Source of the DNA: Thermotogota bacterium
Lineage (GTDB): Bacteria; Thermotogota; Thermotogae; Petrotogales; Petrotogaceae
Direction of reading: 5' to 3'
Assembly (NCBI GenBank): GCA_029780115.1
Contig: JAKOZG010000027.1
Coordinates: forward strand, 62,001 to 126,000
DNA length: 64,000 nt
The notes beneath the pieces were generated by a model, which was not told the origin of the DNA, ran no database searches, and worked only from the letters and a program-made list of their open reading frames with translations. Within the stretch, counting starts at the first letter, position 1. Each line of letters starts with the position of its first letter. Made by a program: the position numbers and the translations under genes. Of the stretch, positions 36,018-44,732 are shown one piece after another.

Positions 36018-37250
36018 TTAGGTCGCAGTAACATCCGTTCTTAAAGATCTTATCAAATCTCCGATTTGAACAGAACTATCTAATTTTAAAATAATTCTTT
36101 GATTAGGATTTGCTTGTTCTATAATTTCGTTACTTTCATAGTTAATTATTTCACTTAATAATAAATTTATATTTTCCATTTTAGATCTTATTACTTCTAT
36201 TTTTTCTCCAGTTTTAATCTTATTCTTTACATCAACTTCGTATGAATTTTCTGAGATTTTATCTTTTACGATTCCAATAAAATTATATCTTCTAATATAA
36301 GAAGAAGTTTCATAATTTTGCGAATTACTCTTAGGCTTATTAAGATAAAATCCTGAAGTGTACTGCCTGTGGCTAACATTTTCCAGTTCGTCTTTCCATT
36401 CTTTGATTTTATCGTCGTTATATGTTCCTTCCAAATAACTATCAATAGCTTCTCTGTAGACTTTAGTGGTAATACCTGCATAATAACTACTTTTCATTCT
36501 ACCTTCAATTTTAAGAGAATCTACCCCTGTTTCAATTATTTTATCAAGGAATTCCACTGTACAAAGGTCCTTTGAATTCATTATATAACTACCCCATTCG
36601 TCTTCGAAAACCTGGAAATATTCACCAGGTCTTTTTTCTTCCATGAGATAATATTTCCATCGACAAGGTTGAGTACATTTACCTCTATTGGCATCTCTCC
36701 CTGTTAAATAATTACTAAGAAGACATCTTCCTGATATAGAAATGCACATAGCACCATGAATAAAAACTTCCAATTCAATTTCGGGGACTTTTTGTCTTAT
36801 TTCACTTATTTCTTTCAAAGACAATTCTCGAGCAAGGATAACTCGCTTAGCACCAAGATCTTCCCACATTTTAACACTAGCCCAATTAGTATTATTTGCC
36901 TGAGTACTAATCGTTATAGGTATATTGGAGTATTTTTTTACTAGGTTAAAAACTCCTAGATCAGAAACTATAACGGAGTCTACCTCAATACTTTCTAAGT
37001 ATCTGATATATTCTGGTAAAGTTTCTAATTCGGGATTGTGTGGAATAGCGTTGAGAGTAACAAAAATTTTTTTGTTCAAATTATGTGCTAGGGTAACAGC
37101 TTTTTCTAATTCTTCCTCGTCAAAGTTTTTCGAAAGAGCACGCAGATTAAGAAATTTACCTCCGATGTAAGCAGCATCTGCGCCATAATGGAACACGGTC
37201 TCTAATTTTTCTAAATCACCAGCAGGCGAAAGTAACTCAATTTTTCTCAT
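36018..37250 (-). CDS. peptidase U32 family protein (TrhP-like tRNA hydroxylation)
   Basis: The 410-residue protein has the U32 signature with four cysteines, EVFIHGAMCISISGRC, LTGRDANRGKC and TQPCRW (about 160-200), and starts with ELLSPAGDLEKLETVFHYGADAAYIGG. U32 members once called collagenases are now tied to RNA hydroxylation (RlhA on 23S rRNA, TrhP on tRNA uridine-34), and this full-length form with the C-terminal beta domain fits TrhP best. No good ribosome binding site precedes the ATG; it overlaps the upstream beta-barrel gene by four bases and is probably translated by coupling. Confidence 0.85.
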   Translation of the reverse strand: MRKIELLSPAGDLEKLETVFHYGADAAYIGGKFLNLRALSKNFDEEELEKAVTLAHNLNKKIFVTLNAIPHNPELETLPEYIRYLESIEVDSVIVSDLGVFNLVKKYSNIPITISTQANNTNWASVKMWEDLGAKRVILARELSLKEISEIRQKVPEIELEVFIHGAMCISISGRCLLSNYLTGRDANRGKCTQPCRWKYYLMEEKRPGEYFQVFEDEWGSYIMNSKDLCTVEFLDKIIETGVDSLKIEGRMKSSYYAGITTKVYREAIDSYLEGTYNDDKIKEWKDELENVSHRQYTSGFYLNKPKSNSQNYETSSYIRRYNFIGIVKDKISENSYEVDVKNKIKTGEKIEVIRSKMENINLLLSEIINYESNEIIEQANPNQRIILKLDSSVQIGDLIRSLRTDVTAT

Positions 37251-38602
37251 CTTGGTAATTTTATATTCACCTCTAAAAGATATTTAAGGTTAAAAGTTTC
37301 AAATTCATTTTCACCATTTTTAAGAAATTTCCAGTCAAAACCAAATTTCCCTATTTTTGTATTGTAAAGAATTGAAAAATCTCTATAATTAACTTTACCA
37401 AAAGAATTAGTTCCATGATCCCAAATATAACTAAAACAAGCGTTTTTAAAAGCTAAAATTAATTCGAGACTTCCAATTTTAGAATTTTCTCCATATTTAA
37501 ATCCAAAAGGATAATCAAAAAAGATGCGGGAACCCGGTTCATTAGACAAAGCAATAGTCCTGTAATATAAATTATGGTACGGTATTTCACTAGAAAAAAA
37601 ATTATCTTCAATCCAATATCTTTCATAACATAGTTTAAATTTAGACGACTTGCCTTCAAAAATTTTTGAAACACCTAATCCATATCCGTTACTTAAAGTC
37701 TCATAATTCAGCGCGTACTCTCCGTCAAAACTTATGCCATAAAAGGGAATTATTTTAAGATAGCCTCCATATATACCGACATCTGACTTAATAAATACAT
37801 TTATAGGATTAGGTAATTTACCTGCAACTTGATTTAAGGAACTAAAGCCTATAAAAAGATTTTCGTTTAATTTATAATTGATTCCGTTGTAAAAAGCGTT
37901 TCTAGAAGCAACATATTCTCCTTCCATTTTTTCTTGTTCATTCTTCGAAAGTTGAGGAACCATAGATAATATTGCAAAATCATAATTAAGATTGTCTGAA
38001 ATATTAAAACATATATTCATTGTATCATAATATGGAGAATTATCTGATAAAACTAGATTATACTTCATAGGTCCGTAAGAAAGAGGTATGCGACCAATTA
38101 AAAAGTCGAATTTGTCTTTTCTGTAAGATAAATATGAAAATGTAGGAAAATCTAATGATATGTAATCTATTCTAGGAAGATTAAAAATGTTGTAATTCCC
38201 ATATTGAAAATATGTTGTGTCACCAAGCCTAAAATCAGCAATAAATTGGGCGAAAAAATCATCTCCGTAATAAGTTTTAAAACCAAAATTGAACAAATTT
38301 CCATTTTCAAGGACAAAATCTCTGAAAAGAGTGTCAGGTAAAGCGGAAGGTCTATACCACCCTCTTTCAAGGTTAAAGTAATCTATATTCCTCTTTTCGT
38401 ACTTTAGATCAATAGAGGTATGGATATAATTTTGAAACTCCTTTGGGATTTTTTCAGATTCATAATAAATAGGATATTTCAAATTGACGTCACCCAAAGC
38501 TTCAAAATAATACTCTGGATCGCTTTTGCTTAGTAATTTTGCAGAGGCAAATCCGATTATACAAATTGAAAATAAGAATAGAAAAAGAGTAATTTTTTTC
38601 AT
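37247..38602 (-). CDS. exported beta-barrel-like protein, function unknown
   Basis: The protein has a signal peptide (MKKITLFLFLFSICIIGFASA) and then about 430 residues of alternating polar/aromatic strands (for example YISLDFPTFSYLSY, FKLCYERYWIED, FSILYNTKIGKFGFDWKFL) ending near the terminus in LKYLLEVNIKLPR, as expected for an outer-membrane or toga beta-barrel. No enzyme motif is seen. The frame opens at GTG 38611, inside the GGGGTG ribosome binding site; ATG at 38602 is the better start and gives 451 residues. It overlaps the U32 gene by four bases. A second protein of similar style is encoded at 47251. Confidence 0.65.
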   Translation of the reverse strand: MKKITLFLFLFSICIIGFASAKLLSKSDPEYYFEALGDVNLKYPIYYESEKIPKEFQNYIHTSIDLKYEKRNIDYFNLERGWYRPSALPDTLFRDFVLENGNLFNFGFKTYYGDDFFAQFIADFRLGDTTYFQYGNYNIFNLPRIDYISLDFPTFSYLSYRKDKFDFLIGRIPLSYGPMKYNLVLSDNSPYYDTMNICFNISDNLNYDFAILSMVPQLSKNEQEKMEGEYVASRNAFYNGINYKLNENLFIGFSSLNQVAGKLPNPINVFIKSDVGIYGGYLKIIPFYGISFDGEYALNYETLSNGYGLGVSKIFEGKSSKFKLCYERYWIEDNFFSSEIPYHNLYYRTIALSNEPGSRIFFDYPFGFKYGENSKIGSLELILAFKNACFSYIWDHGTNSFGKVNYRDFSILYNTKIGKFGFDWKFLKNGENEFETFNLKYLLEVNIKLPR

Positions 38603-38620
38603 AAAAGACACCCCGATTTT

Positions 38621-39595
38621 TTATTTTATTCTCAAAACCCAGTATTCCCAAAAGTTAATAACGTAAATTACAATTGGAAGAGCAACAAGAACCCCGATAA
38701 AACCAAATAATTCTCCAAATAAGAAAGATGATATGAGGATTATAAACCAGTGTAAATCTAATATTTTGCTTTGGATTTTTGGGTATAAAAACCACATTTC
38801 TAATTGGTTACTTATTAAAGCAATAGCTAAACCTGCTATTAATCCGGTTAGTCCTTTTTCTGTTAAACCTACTATACATAAAAGTATACCGGCAGCAATA
38901 GAACCTAAGTAAGGTATAAAGTCTCCAATCCACGCAACTATCCCAATGAACAAAGAATTTGGAATACCCACAATATACGTTGCTAATCCTATAACAAACC
39001 CTACAATAGTTGCAGATAAAAATCTACCATGTATAAATCTTTCAACCTCACCATAGAAGGATTTTAAGAATTTTACCCCTTTGTTTCTTTCGTTTACAGG
39101 ATAAAGTTTCCACAAATTGTCTCTCATCAAAGATTTCAAAGATCCTATAGCGACTGTTGTTACTATAAGCACTATTAAAGACATAAATAAGGAGGGAGTT
39201 ATCGAAATTAACTTGTTTATTAAGTTAAAGCCAATATTAGAAATATTTTTTGAAAGTTCATTCATTAAATCTAAGACCCATTCAGGTACGTTAGTAATTT
39301 GATCACCCTTTGGAAGTGCAAAGGCCGAAAGAACTGAAAATAATTTTTTACCTTCACTTATCACGACAGGAAAAAATAAAATAGCTGCATAAAAAAATGC
39401 CCCTAGAACTAACAAATGTGATAAAACTGAAGCTACCTTATTGTTCATTATTTTTGAAAAGAGGTTGGTAGGAACATTTATTAACAAAGATAAAAAAAAT
39501 CCTAGTATCAACGCACCCGTGATATAAGGGGCATAATGGGACAAAATCAAGAATATAACAAGATATATTAAGCTTAACCAGCCACCTAAAGACAT
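38621..39595 (-). CDS. AI-2E family transporter (PerM/YdiK-like)
   Basis: The 324-residue membrane protein has seven or eight hydrophobic segments and the family block GRFLSATIVGFVIGLATYIVGIPNSLFIGIVAWIGDFIPYLGSIAAGI followed by the C-terminal EMWFLYPKIQSKILDLHWFIILISSFLFG motif. These define AI-2E/UPF0118 permeases, some of which act as sodium/proton antiporters or small-molecule exporters; quorum-signal transport is not implied. It lies 18 bases upstream of the beta-barrel gene on the same strand. The ribosome binding site is weak. Confidence 0.9.
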   Translation of the reverse strand: MSLGGWLSLIYLVIFLILSHYAPYITGALILGFFLSLLINVPTNLFSKIMNNKVASVLSHLLVLGAFFYAAILFFPVVISEGKKLFSVLSAFALPKGDQITNVPEWVLDLMNELSKNISNIGFNLINKLISITPSLFMSLIVLIVTTVAIGSLKSLMRDNLWKLYPVNERNKGVKFLKSFYGEVERFIHGRFLSATIVGFVIGLATYIVGIPNSLFIGIVAWIGDFIPYLGSIAAGILLCIVGLTEKGLTGLIAGLAIALISNQLEMWFLYPKIQSKILDLHWFIILISSFLFGELFGFIGVLVALPIVIYVINFWEYWVLRIK

Positions 39596-39644
39596 TTATT
39601 TGTTCACCGTCCGTATGTTAGAATAGTGAATATAAGAATCTTAT

Positions 39645-40202
39645 TTATTCAAAACTGATCTTTTTCCTTTTTTTCAAGTAATTATTTCTTATGATTTCTA
39701 ATTCCTTGAGATAGGTAGGATCTCTAAAATTAGCATAAGTATATTCTAAAGGTTCCCATTTACCAAAGTTGAACATTAAAGTTATTTCAGCGTAAATATT
39801 TTTTCCTATATATATTCTGTTACCCCAATGTTTTGTACTTGCCAAAACAAATTGAGTATGATGAATGTATCCAATGTCTACATTCACTTTTCTTTTATTA
39901 TCAACGGAAAACTTCCTTTCGATCTCATTTGTAATTAATTTTGCGTCAGGTAAAAAAGCAGGAGAACTTAAATATTCAAAACTTATCAATCTTGCCTCGA
40001 TCAAAACATTCTTTCCCATTTCTTCATTGTAATAGTATGTAAATTTTTGAAAATCAAGAACCGGAGAAACGTAATCAATTGGGCCAAAATTTTCTTCTAA
40101 AAGTTCTTTTAATCCCATGTTGTATAACCATAGTTCTGAATCTCCAGCGGTAAAAACATGTGCCATAAAATTTACAAAATCAGGAGGTTTAGGATTTCCC
40201 AT
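39645..40202 (-). CDS. DUF4416 family protein
   Basis: The 185-residue cytoplasmic protein matches the DUF4416 pattern: MAHVFTAGDSELW near the start, DFQKFTYYYNEEMG, the central NVDIGYIHHTQFVLASTKHWGNRIYIGKNIYAEITLMF and FRDPTYLKELEIIRNNY at the end. The family has no established function. It overlaps the HTH-membrane gene upstream by 14 bases, so the two are translationally coupled. AGGTGA lies before the ATG. Confidence 0.8.
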   Translation of the reverse strand: MGNPKPPDFVNFMAHVFTAGDSELWLYNMGLKELLEENFGPIDYVSPVLDFQKFTYYYNEEMGKNVLIEARLISFEYLSSPAFLPDAKLITNEIERKFSVDNKRKVNVDIGYIHHTQFVLASTKHWGNRIYIGKNIYAEITLMFNFGKWEPLEYTYANFRDPTYLKELEIIRNNYLKKRKKISFE

Positions 40203-40779
40203 TTGATAAAATCACCTCGAAATTTTCAAGATTCACGTTATAAACAGCATTCAAAGTTGTGATAACAATATTTCCATTGTTTTTGTTTCCTTTAACCTTT
40301 ATACTTTCTCCAGGAGCAAGCTCTATTTTTATTGTATTTTCTGGTGCAAGCAAAGTATCGTTGACTATTATCTCTGAGGTAGTATGATTGGAGATTGTAA
40401 TAGTGTAAAGATTTTTATATAAAAAATTTCTATAAAATGTCAAATCTTTGATTACAAAGTAAAGAAATGCAAAGTTAACGATAAAAAAGATAATTAGAAC
40501 GATCTTAAATCTTCCCTTTTTATTTTTTGTCTTCTGCTCAGGTTTAGAATTTTCATCATCTTCATAAATTATATTTATTTCTTCATTTAATAATTGACTA
40601 AGCCGATTTGCAATATCTTTTAAAGATACAATAGAAAAATCTTCTAGTTTTCCATCTAGAATCTTTTCTAAACTTGAAAGAGGAATTTTTAATTTTGTCG
40701 AGATTTCTTTTAGAGAATAATCGGAATTTTCAATAAGAACTCTTAAATTTTTGTCAAAATATACCTTTATGTTCTTCAC
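40189..40779 (-). CDS. RodZ-like protein (HTH, single membrane segment, extracytoplasmic domain)
   Basis: Residues 20-65 form an Xre-like helix-turn-helix (YSLKEISTKLKIPLSSLEKILDG), residues 92-112 a single membrane span, and the C-terminal 80 residues a beta-rich extracytoplasmic domain resembling DUF4115. This order is that of RodZ, which links MreB filaments to the cell envelope. It is shorter than typical RodZ (196 residues). The start is GTG 40779, which sits inside GGGGTG with no separate ribosome binding site, so translation may be weak. It is coupled to DUF4416 by a 14-base overlap. Confidence 0.65.
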   Translation of the reverse strand: MKNIKVYFDKNLRVLIENSDYSLKEISTKLKIPLSSLEKILDGKLEDFSIVSLKDIANRLSQLLNEEINIIYEDDENSKPEQKTKNKKGRFKIVLIIFFIVNFAFLYFVIKDLTFYRNFLYKNLYTITISNHTTSEIIVNDTLLAPENTIKIELAPGESIKVKGNKNNGNIVITTLNAVYNVNLENFEVILSNGKS

Positions 40780-40862
40780 CCCAATCTTTTACTTACAGAG
40801 AAAAAACCGCCTATACTATATCATAGCACAATTACGGATGAGAGTTAAAATGATTATTTTAT

Positions 40863-40891
40863 TTGTAAAATTAAAAGTAATAAGGTAAAAT
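40863..40891 (+). promoter_or_regulatory. promoter of the methylmalonyl-CoA operon
   Basis: TTGTAA (40863-40868) and TAAAAT (40886-40891) are separated by 17 bases, about 55 bases upstream of mutB. No cobalamin riboswitch is visible between promoter and gene. Confidence 0.45.
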
Positions 40892-40947
40892 AGCAATAGT
40901 GAATATTTATTGAAATTTTTTTCAAAAAATGCGGGGAGGTATGATCG

Positions 40948-42627
40948 ATGTTTGATAAAAATGAACTTGATAAGATTAAAATGAAAAAAGAAGAATGGGA
41001 AGAAAATACGTTAAAAAAAACTATTCAACGTTTTCCTGAAAGAAAAAGTAGCTTTTTAACTACATATGATAAAAATATTGATGTTGTTTATACCCCCAAA
41101 GATTTAGAAAACTTAGATTATTTAGAAGACATAGGTTTTCCTGGTGAGTATCCTTTTACAAGAGGAGTACAACCAACTATGTACAGAGGTAAGTTATGGA
41201 CAATGAGGCAATATGCAGGATTTGGAACTGCTGAAGAATCAAATGAAAGATATAAGTATTTGTTAGAGCAAGGTCAAACTGGCCTTTCCATAGCTTTTGA
41301 TTTACCTACTCAAATAGGCTATGATTCTGATGATCCTTTAGCAGAAGGAGAAGTTGGTAAGGTAGGCGTAGCAGTAGATTCTTTGGAGGATATGGAAATA
41401 TTGTTTAACGGTATACCTCTTGATAGGGTTAGTGTCTCTATGACGATTAATTCAACAGCGATTATTCTTTTGGCTATGCTTGTCGTTGTAGCTAAAAAAC
41501 AAGGGGTTCCTTTGGACAAATTAAGAGGTACTATCCAAAATGATATACTGAAAGAATACATAGCAAGAGGGACATACATATTTCCGCCTAAAGAATCTAT
41601 GGATATAATAGTCGACATTTTTGATTATGGAAGTAAAAATCTTCCAAAATTTAATCTAATAAGTATTAGTGGATATCACATTAGAGAAGCAGGAGCAAAC
41701 TCTGTACAAGAAGTTGCTTTCACATTGGCAGATGGGATAGCTTACGTTGAAGCAGCGATCGATGCGGGATTAGATCCGAACGAATTTGGCAAGAATCTTT
41801 CCTTTTTCTTTAGTTCTCATAACAACTTTTTAGAAGAAATTGCTAAATTTAGAGCTTCTCGAAGAATATGGTCAAAAATTATGAAAAATAGATTTAGTGT
41901 AAGTAATGAAAATGCTATGAAATTGAAGTTTCACGCTCAAACTGCCGGCTCTACACTTACCGCTCAACAGCCTTTAAACAACATAGTTAGAGTAACGTTG
42001 CAAGCGTTGTCTGCAGTTTTAGGAGGCGCTCAATCTCTCCATACTAATTCATTTGATGAAGCTTTAAGTCTTCCAACAGAACAGGCCGTTACAATAGCCT
42101 TAAGAACCCAACAAATAATTGCGCACGAAACAGGGATTACCGATACTGTGGATCCTTTAGCAGGATCTTATTTTATTGAAAAGTTGACTTTAGACATAGA
42201 GGAGCAGGTGGAAGAGTATTTAAAAAAGATCGAAGAATTGGGGGGCATGGTGGAAGCAATAGAGATAGGTTATCCTCAACAAGAAATTTTGAATTCGGCT
42301 TATCAAACTCAAAAACGGATTGAAGAAAAAGAAGAGATAATAGTCGGCGTAAACGAATTTAAATCTGAAAAAGAAGAAAAGTTGGAAGTTCTAAAAATAG
42401 ATGAAGAAATTGAAGAAAAACAAAAAGAAAAATTAAAAGTTTTAAGAAAGAAAAGGAATCAAAAAGAGGTTGATCATTCACTTGAGAACTTAAAGAAAGC
42501 TGCTATAGAAAAAGTAAACATATTTTCCTACGTTATCAAATGCGTAGAGTCATATGCCACCATCGGTGAAATAACAAAAGTTTTAAAAGAAATATATGGA
42601 GAGTATAAAGAAAATTTAGTAATCTAA
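40948..42627 (+). CDS. mutB: methylmalonyl-CoA mutase, large (catalytic) subunit
   Basis: The 559-residue protein is the substrate-binding TIM barrel of methylmalonyl-CoA mutase without the B12 domain, as in two-chain bacterial and archaeal enzymes. It carries [52 protein letters not shown] and the CoA-contacting [13 protein letters not shown]. It interconverts succinyl-CoA and (R)-methylmalonyl-CoA by a radical B12 mechanism in the cytoplasm. GGGGAGG precedes the ATG. The separate B12-binding subunit follows 337 bases later, an unusually wide gap for subunits of one enzyme. Confidence 0.95.
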   Translation: MFDKNELDKIKMKKEEWEENTLKKTIQRFPERKSSFLTTYDKNIDVVYTPKDLENLDYLEDIGFPGEYPFTRGVQPTMYRGKLWTMRQYAGFGTAEESNERYKYLLEQGQTGLSIAFDLPTQIGYDSDDPLAEGEVGKVGVAVDSLEDMEILFNGIPLDRVSVSMTINSTAIILLAMLVVVAKKQGVPLDKLRGTIQNDILKEYIARGTYIFPPKESMDIIVDIFDYGSKNLPKFNLISISGYHIREAGANSVQEVAFTLADGIAYVEAAIDAGLDPNEFGKNLSFFFSSHNNFLEEIAKFRASRRIWSKIMKNRFSVSNENAMKLKFHAQTAGSTLTAQQPLNNIVRVTLQALSAVLGGAQSLHTNSFDEALSLPTEQAVTIALRTQQIIAHETGITDTVDPLAGSYFIEKLTLDIEEQVEEYLKKIEELGGMVEAIEIGYPQQEILNSAYQTQKRIEEKEEIIVGVNEFKSEKEEKLEVLKIDEEIEEKQKEKLKVLRKKRNQKEVDHSLENLKKAAIEKVNIFSYVIKCVESYATIGEITKVLKEIYGEYKENLVI

Positions 42628-42964
42628 TAGAATTTCTGATTTTGAGTAATCATCAAGGCTATAATTGTTGTTCCTACTTTGTGGAATGCGGGAATTAGAG
42701 GAATGAAGTGGTAATAAAAAATAAGATTTCTAATTTATGTGGGGTACAAGGGCGAAGGCTTCCAACACTTTTTAAGTATAAGTTCTGAAAAAAACGGTAG
42801 AGACATTCTACATAAGCATCACCAAATAAAGAAAATAATAATCAGTTAGAAATAGAGCAAAGAAGGTATTTTTTAAAAAACCAAGATTTTAAATTTTGAA
42901 AGAATTTAGTCTCATAAAGCCTATAATGTCTAGTTTTTTATCGAAAGGAGGGTGGCTTTTAAGA
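42628..42964. other. intergenic region inside the methylmalonyl-CoA module
   Basis: This 337-base gap separates the two mutase subunits. Apart from a dispersed repeat copy (42721-42763) I see no gene, terminator or riboswitch. The open frame upstream of the small subunit (from 42896) has no family similarity and is judged non-coding. Confidence 0.5.
42721..42763 (+). repeat. dispersed intergenic repeat, copy 3
   Basis: On the plus strand it reads AAGATTTCTAATTTATG, GGGGTACAAGG, then GCGAAGGCTTCC, preceded by AAAAAATA. It aligns best with copy 2 (35886-35923) and also with copy 1 (32101-32133). Confidence 0.55.
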
Positions 42965-43366
42965 ATGGACAAAAAAATAAGAGTTATGATTGCTAAACCG
43001 GGTCTTGATGGTCATGATAGAGGAGCCAAAATAATAGCCCGAGCTTTGAGAGATGCAGGAATGGAAGTTATATACACTGGTATAAGAAGAACTCCAGAAG
43101 AGATAGTAGAAGCAGCTATACAAGAAGATGTTGATTTAATAGGTCTCTCTATACTCTCGGGTGCTCATAACATATTATGCAAAAAAATTATTTCTCTTTT
43201 AAAGGAGAGAGAAGTAGAAATGCCCGTTATTTTAGGAGGAATCATTCCAGAAAAAGATATTCCAGAACTGAAAGAGATGGGGATAATTGAAGTTTTCACC
43301 CCTGGAACTTCTCTTAACGAAATAGTAGAGAAGGTGAAGTCTATTGCAATGGCAAGAAAAGTATGA
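42965..43366 (+). CDS. mutA: methylmalonyl-CoA mutase, B12-binding subunit
   Basis: The 133-residue cobalamin-binding domain has KPGLDGHDRGAK with the lower axial ligand H17, the SILSGAH loop and GGIIPEKD, as in the C-terminal domain of fused mutases. With the large subunit it forms the active mutase. The frame opens at 42896, but the extra 23 residues are unlike the family; AAAGGAGGG (42944-42952) points to ATG 42965. The spacer of 12 bases is longer than usual. The 3' end overlaps meaB by 23 bases, so the mutase chaperone is co-translated. The symbol follows the split-subunit convention and is provisional. Confidence 0.93.
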   Translation: MDKKIRVMIAKPGLDGHDRGAKIIARALRDAGMEVIYTGIRRTPEEIVEAAIQEDVDLIGLSILSGAHNILCKKIISLLKEREVEMPVILGGIIPEKDIPELKEMGIIEVFTPGTSLNEIVEKVKSIAMARKV

Positions 43367-44264
43367 AGGACTAATTTCTAAGTTTAAAGCTAGAGATAAA
43401 GCAGCTTTAGCTAAAATGATTTCACTTATAGAAGATAATGTCGTTGACTCGTGGAAAATAATTTCGAAATTGCAAGCAGATTCACCACCAAAAAATTCCT
43501 ATATCATAGGAATAACGGGAAGTCCAGGAGTTGGAAAAAGCACTTTTATTTCTAAATTTGTTGAACTTTTTTTGGAAAGTGACGAAAAAATAGGAATAAT
43601 ATTAATAGATCCAAGTAGCCCTTTTTCTGGTGGTGCCTTTTTGGGTGACAGAATAAGGATGTTTGAACTTACCAAATCCCCAAACGTTTACATAAGAAGT
43701 TTAGCAAGTAGAGGTGCTAGTGGTGGATTATGTAACTCAATATACGACATAATAGAAGTTATGAAATCTTTTGGTTTTGATAAGATAATCATTGAAACCG
43801 TGGGAGCAGGACAAACGGAAATAGAGATTTTTTATGCATGTGATTTTGTAATCTTAATTTTATCGCCAGATTCTGGCGATGAAGTGCAAATTTTTAAAGC
43901 AGGAATAATGGAAATAGCCGATTGTTATGTAGTAAACAAAATTGATTTACCTTCTTCTAAAAAGTTTATAGTGCAAATGGAAAATTTTTTGAATTCTGAA
44001 AAGAATATTCAAAAAAAATTGTTTGGTGTAAGTTCGCTTGAGAATAAAGGAATAGATAAAATAAAAAATTGGATCGAGTTACAACAAAAAGAAGCAAAAG
44101 ATAATGCAGTCAAAAATGAAATTAGGAAAAAAATTCGAGTTAAAAATTTTTTTATAAATGTAATAGAAAATATATTAATTAATCTTTCAACTGAAGATTC
44201 AGACATATTTACTTTAAGGAATGAAGTTTTAAAATTGTTGTGCAAAGAAATAGGGGGTGAATAA
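43344..44264 (+). CDS. meaB: methylmalonyl-CoA mutase-associated GTPase MeaB
   Basis: The 306-residue G3E P-loop GTPase protects and reloads adenosylcobalamin in the mutase. It has Walker A GITGSPGVGKS (57-67), the switch segment IDPSSPFSGGAFLGDRIRM, ETVGAGQTEIE and the base-specificity motif NKIDLP. The start is TTG 43344, about nine bases after AAGG, inside the end of the B12 subunit gene. The C-terminal 60 residues are the helical dimerisation arm. The epimerase gene begins two bases after its stop. Confidence 0.93.
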   Translation: MQWQEKYEGLISKFKARDKAALAKMISLIEDNVVDSWKIISKLQADSPPKNSYIIGITGSPGVGKSTFISKFVELFLESDEKIGIILIDPSSPFSGGAFLGDRIRMFELTKSPNVYIRSLASRGASGGLCNSIYDIIEVMKSFGFDKIIIETVGAGQTEIEIFYACDFVILILSPDSGDEVQIFKAGIMEIADCYVVNKIDLPSSKKFIVQMENFLNSEKNIQKKLFGVSSLENKGIDKIKNWIELQQKEAKDNAVKNEIRKKIRVKNFFINVIENILINLSTEDSDIFTLRNEVLKLLCKEIGGE

Positions 44265-44265
44265 A

Positions 44266-44688
44266 ATGAAAGTAAAAATCGATCATATAGGTATAGCGGT
44301 TAAATCAACTGAAGAGGCTCTTAAATTCTATCAAGATCTTCTTAATCTAGAAAAAAGAGGCGAAGAAGTTTTAGAAGATAGAGGAATAAAAGTAACATTT
44401 TTGTACCTAAACGATGTTAGAATTGAATTGATGGAACCTGTAAGAAATGATTCTGAAATTTCCAAATTTTTAGAAAAAAGGGGAGAAGGAATTCATCATA
44501 TTGCATATCAAGTACTAAATATAAATTATTTTTTGAATAAGTCGAAGGAGTTAGGCTACAAAACTTTATCTGATGAGCCGGAAATTGGTGCAGGAGGCGA
44601 TTTAGTTTTTTTCCTACATCCTAAATCTGTGCACGGAATATTAACAGAATTTGTGGAAAAAAGAATAAGTGAGAATTATAGAACATAA
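44266..44688 (+). CDS. mce: methylmalonyl-CoA epimerase
   Basis: The 140-residue vicinal-oxygen-chelate protein interconverts (R)- and (S)-methylmalonyl-CoA, linking the mutase with the carboxyltransferase. Metal-site residues are H7 (KIDHIGIAV), H77/H78 (GEGIHHIAYQV) and E128 (GILTEFVEK), with LMEPV on the second repeat. The frame opens at GTG 44257, but that codon belongs to the ribosome binding site GGGGGTGA; ATG 44266 is the start. It is tightly packed between meaB and the carboxyltransferase gene. Confidence 0.93.
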   Translation: MKVKIDHIGIAVKSTEEALKFYQDLLNLEKRGEEVLEDRGIKVTFLYLNDVRIELMEPVRNDSEISKFLEKRGEGIHHIAYQVLNINYFLNKSKELGYKTLSDEPEIGAGGDLVFFLHPKSVHGILTEFVEKRISENYRT

Positions 44689-44732
44689 CTCTTTAGAAAA
44701 TGTCTAATTCTATGAATAGGGGAGGAAAATTA

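Noticed and set aside
40780-40947. Cobalamin riboswitch before the B12-dependent mutase genes
   Set aside because: No B12-box-like GCCACTG word or long structured leader fits between the promoter and mutB.
42896-42964. N-terminal extension of the B12-binding mutase subunit
   Set aside because: It starts at a TTG without ribosome binding site and does not resemble the family; AAAGGAGGG supports ATG 42965.
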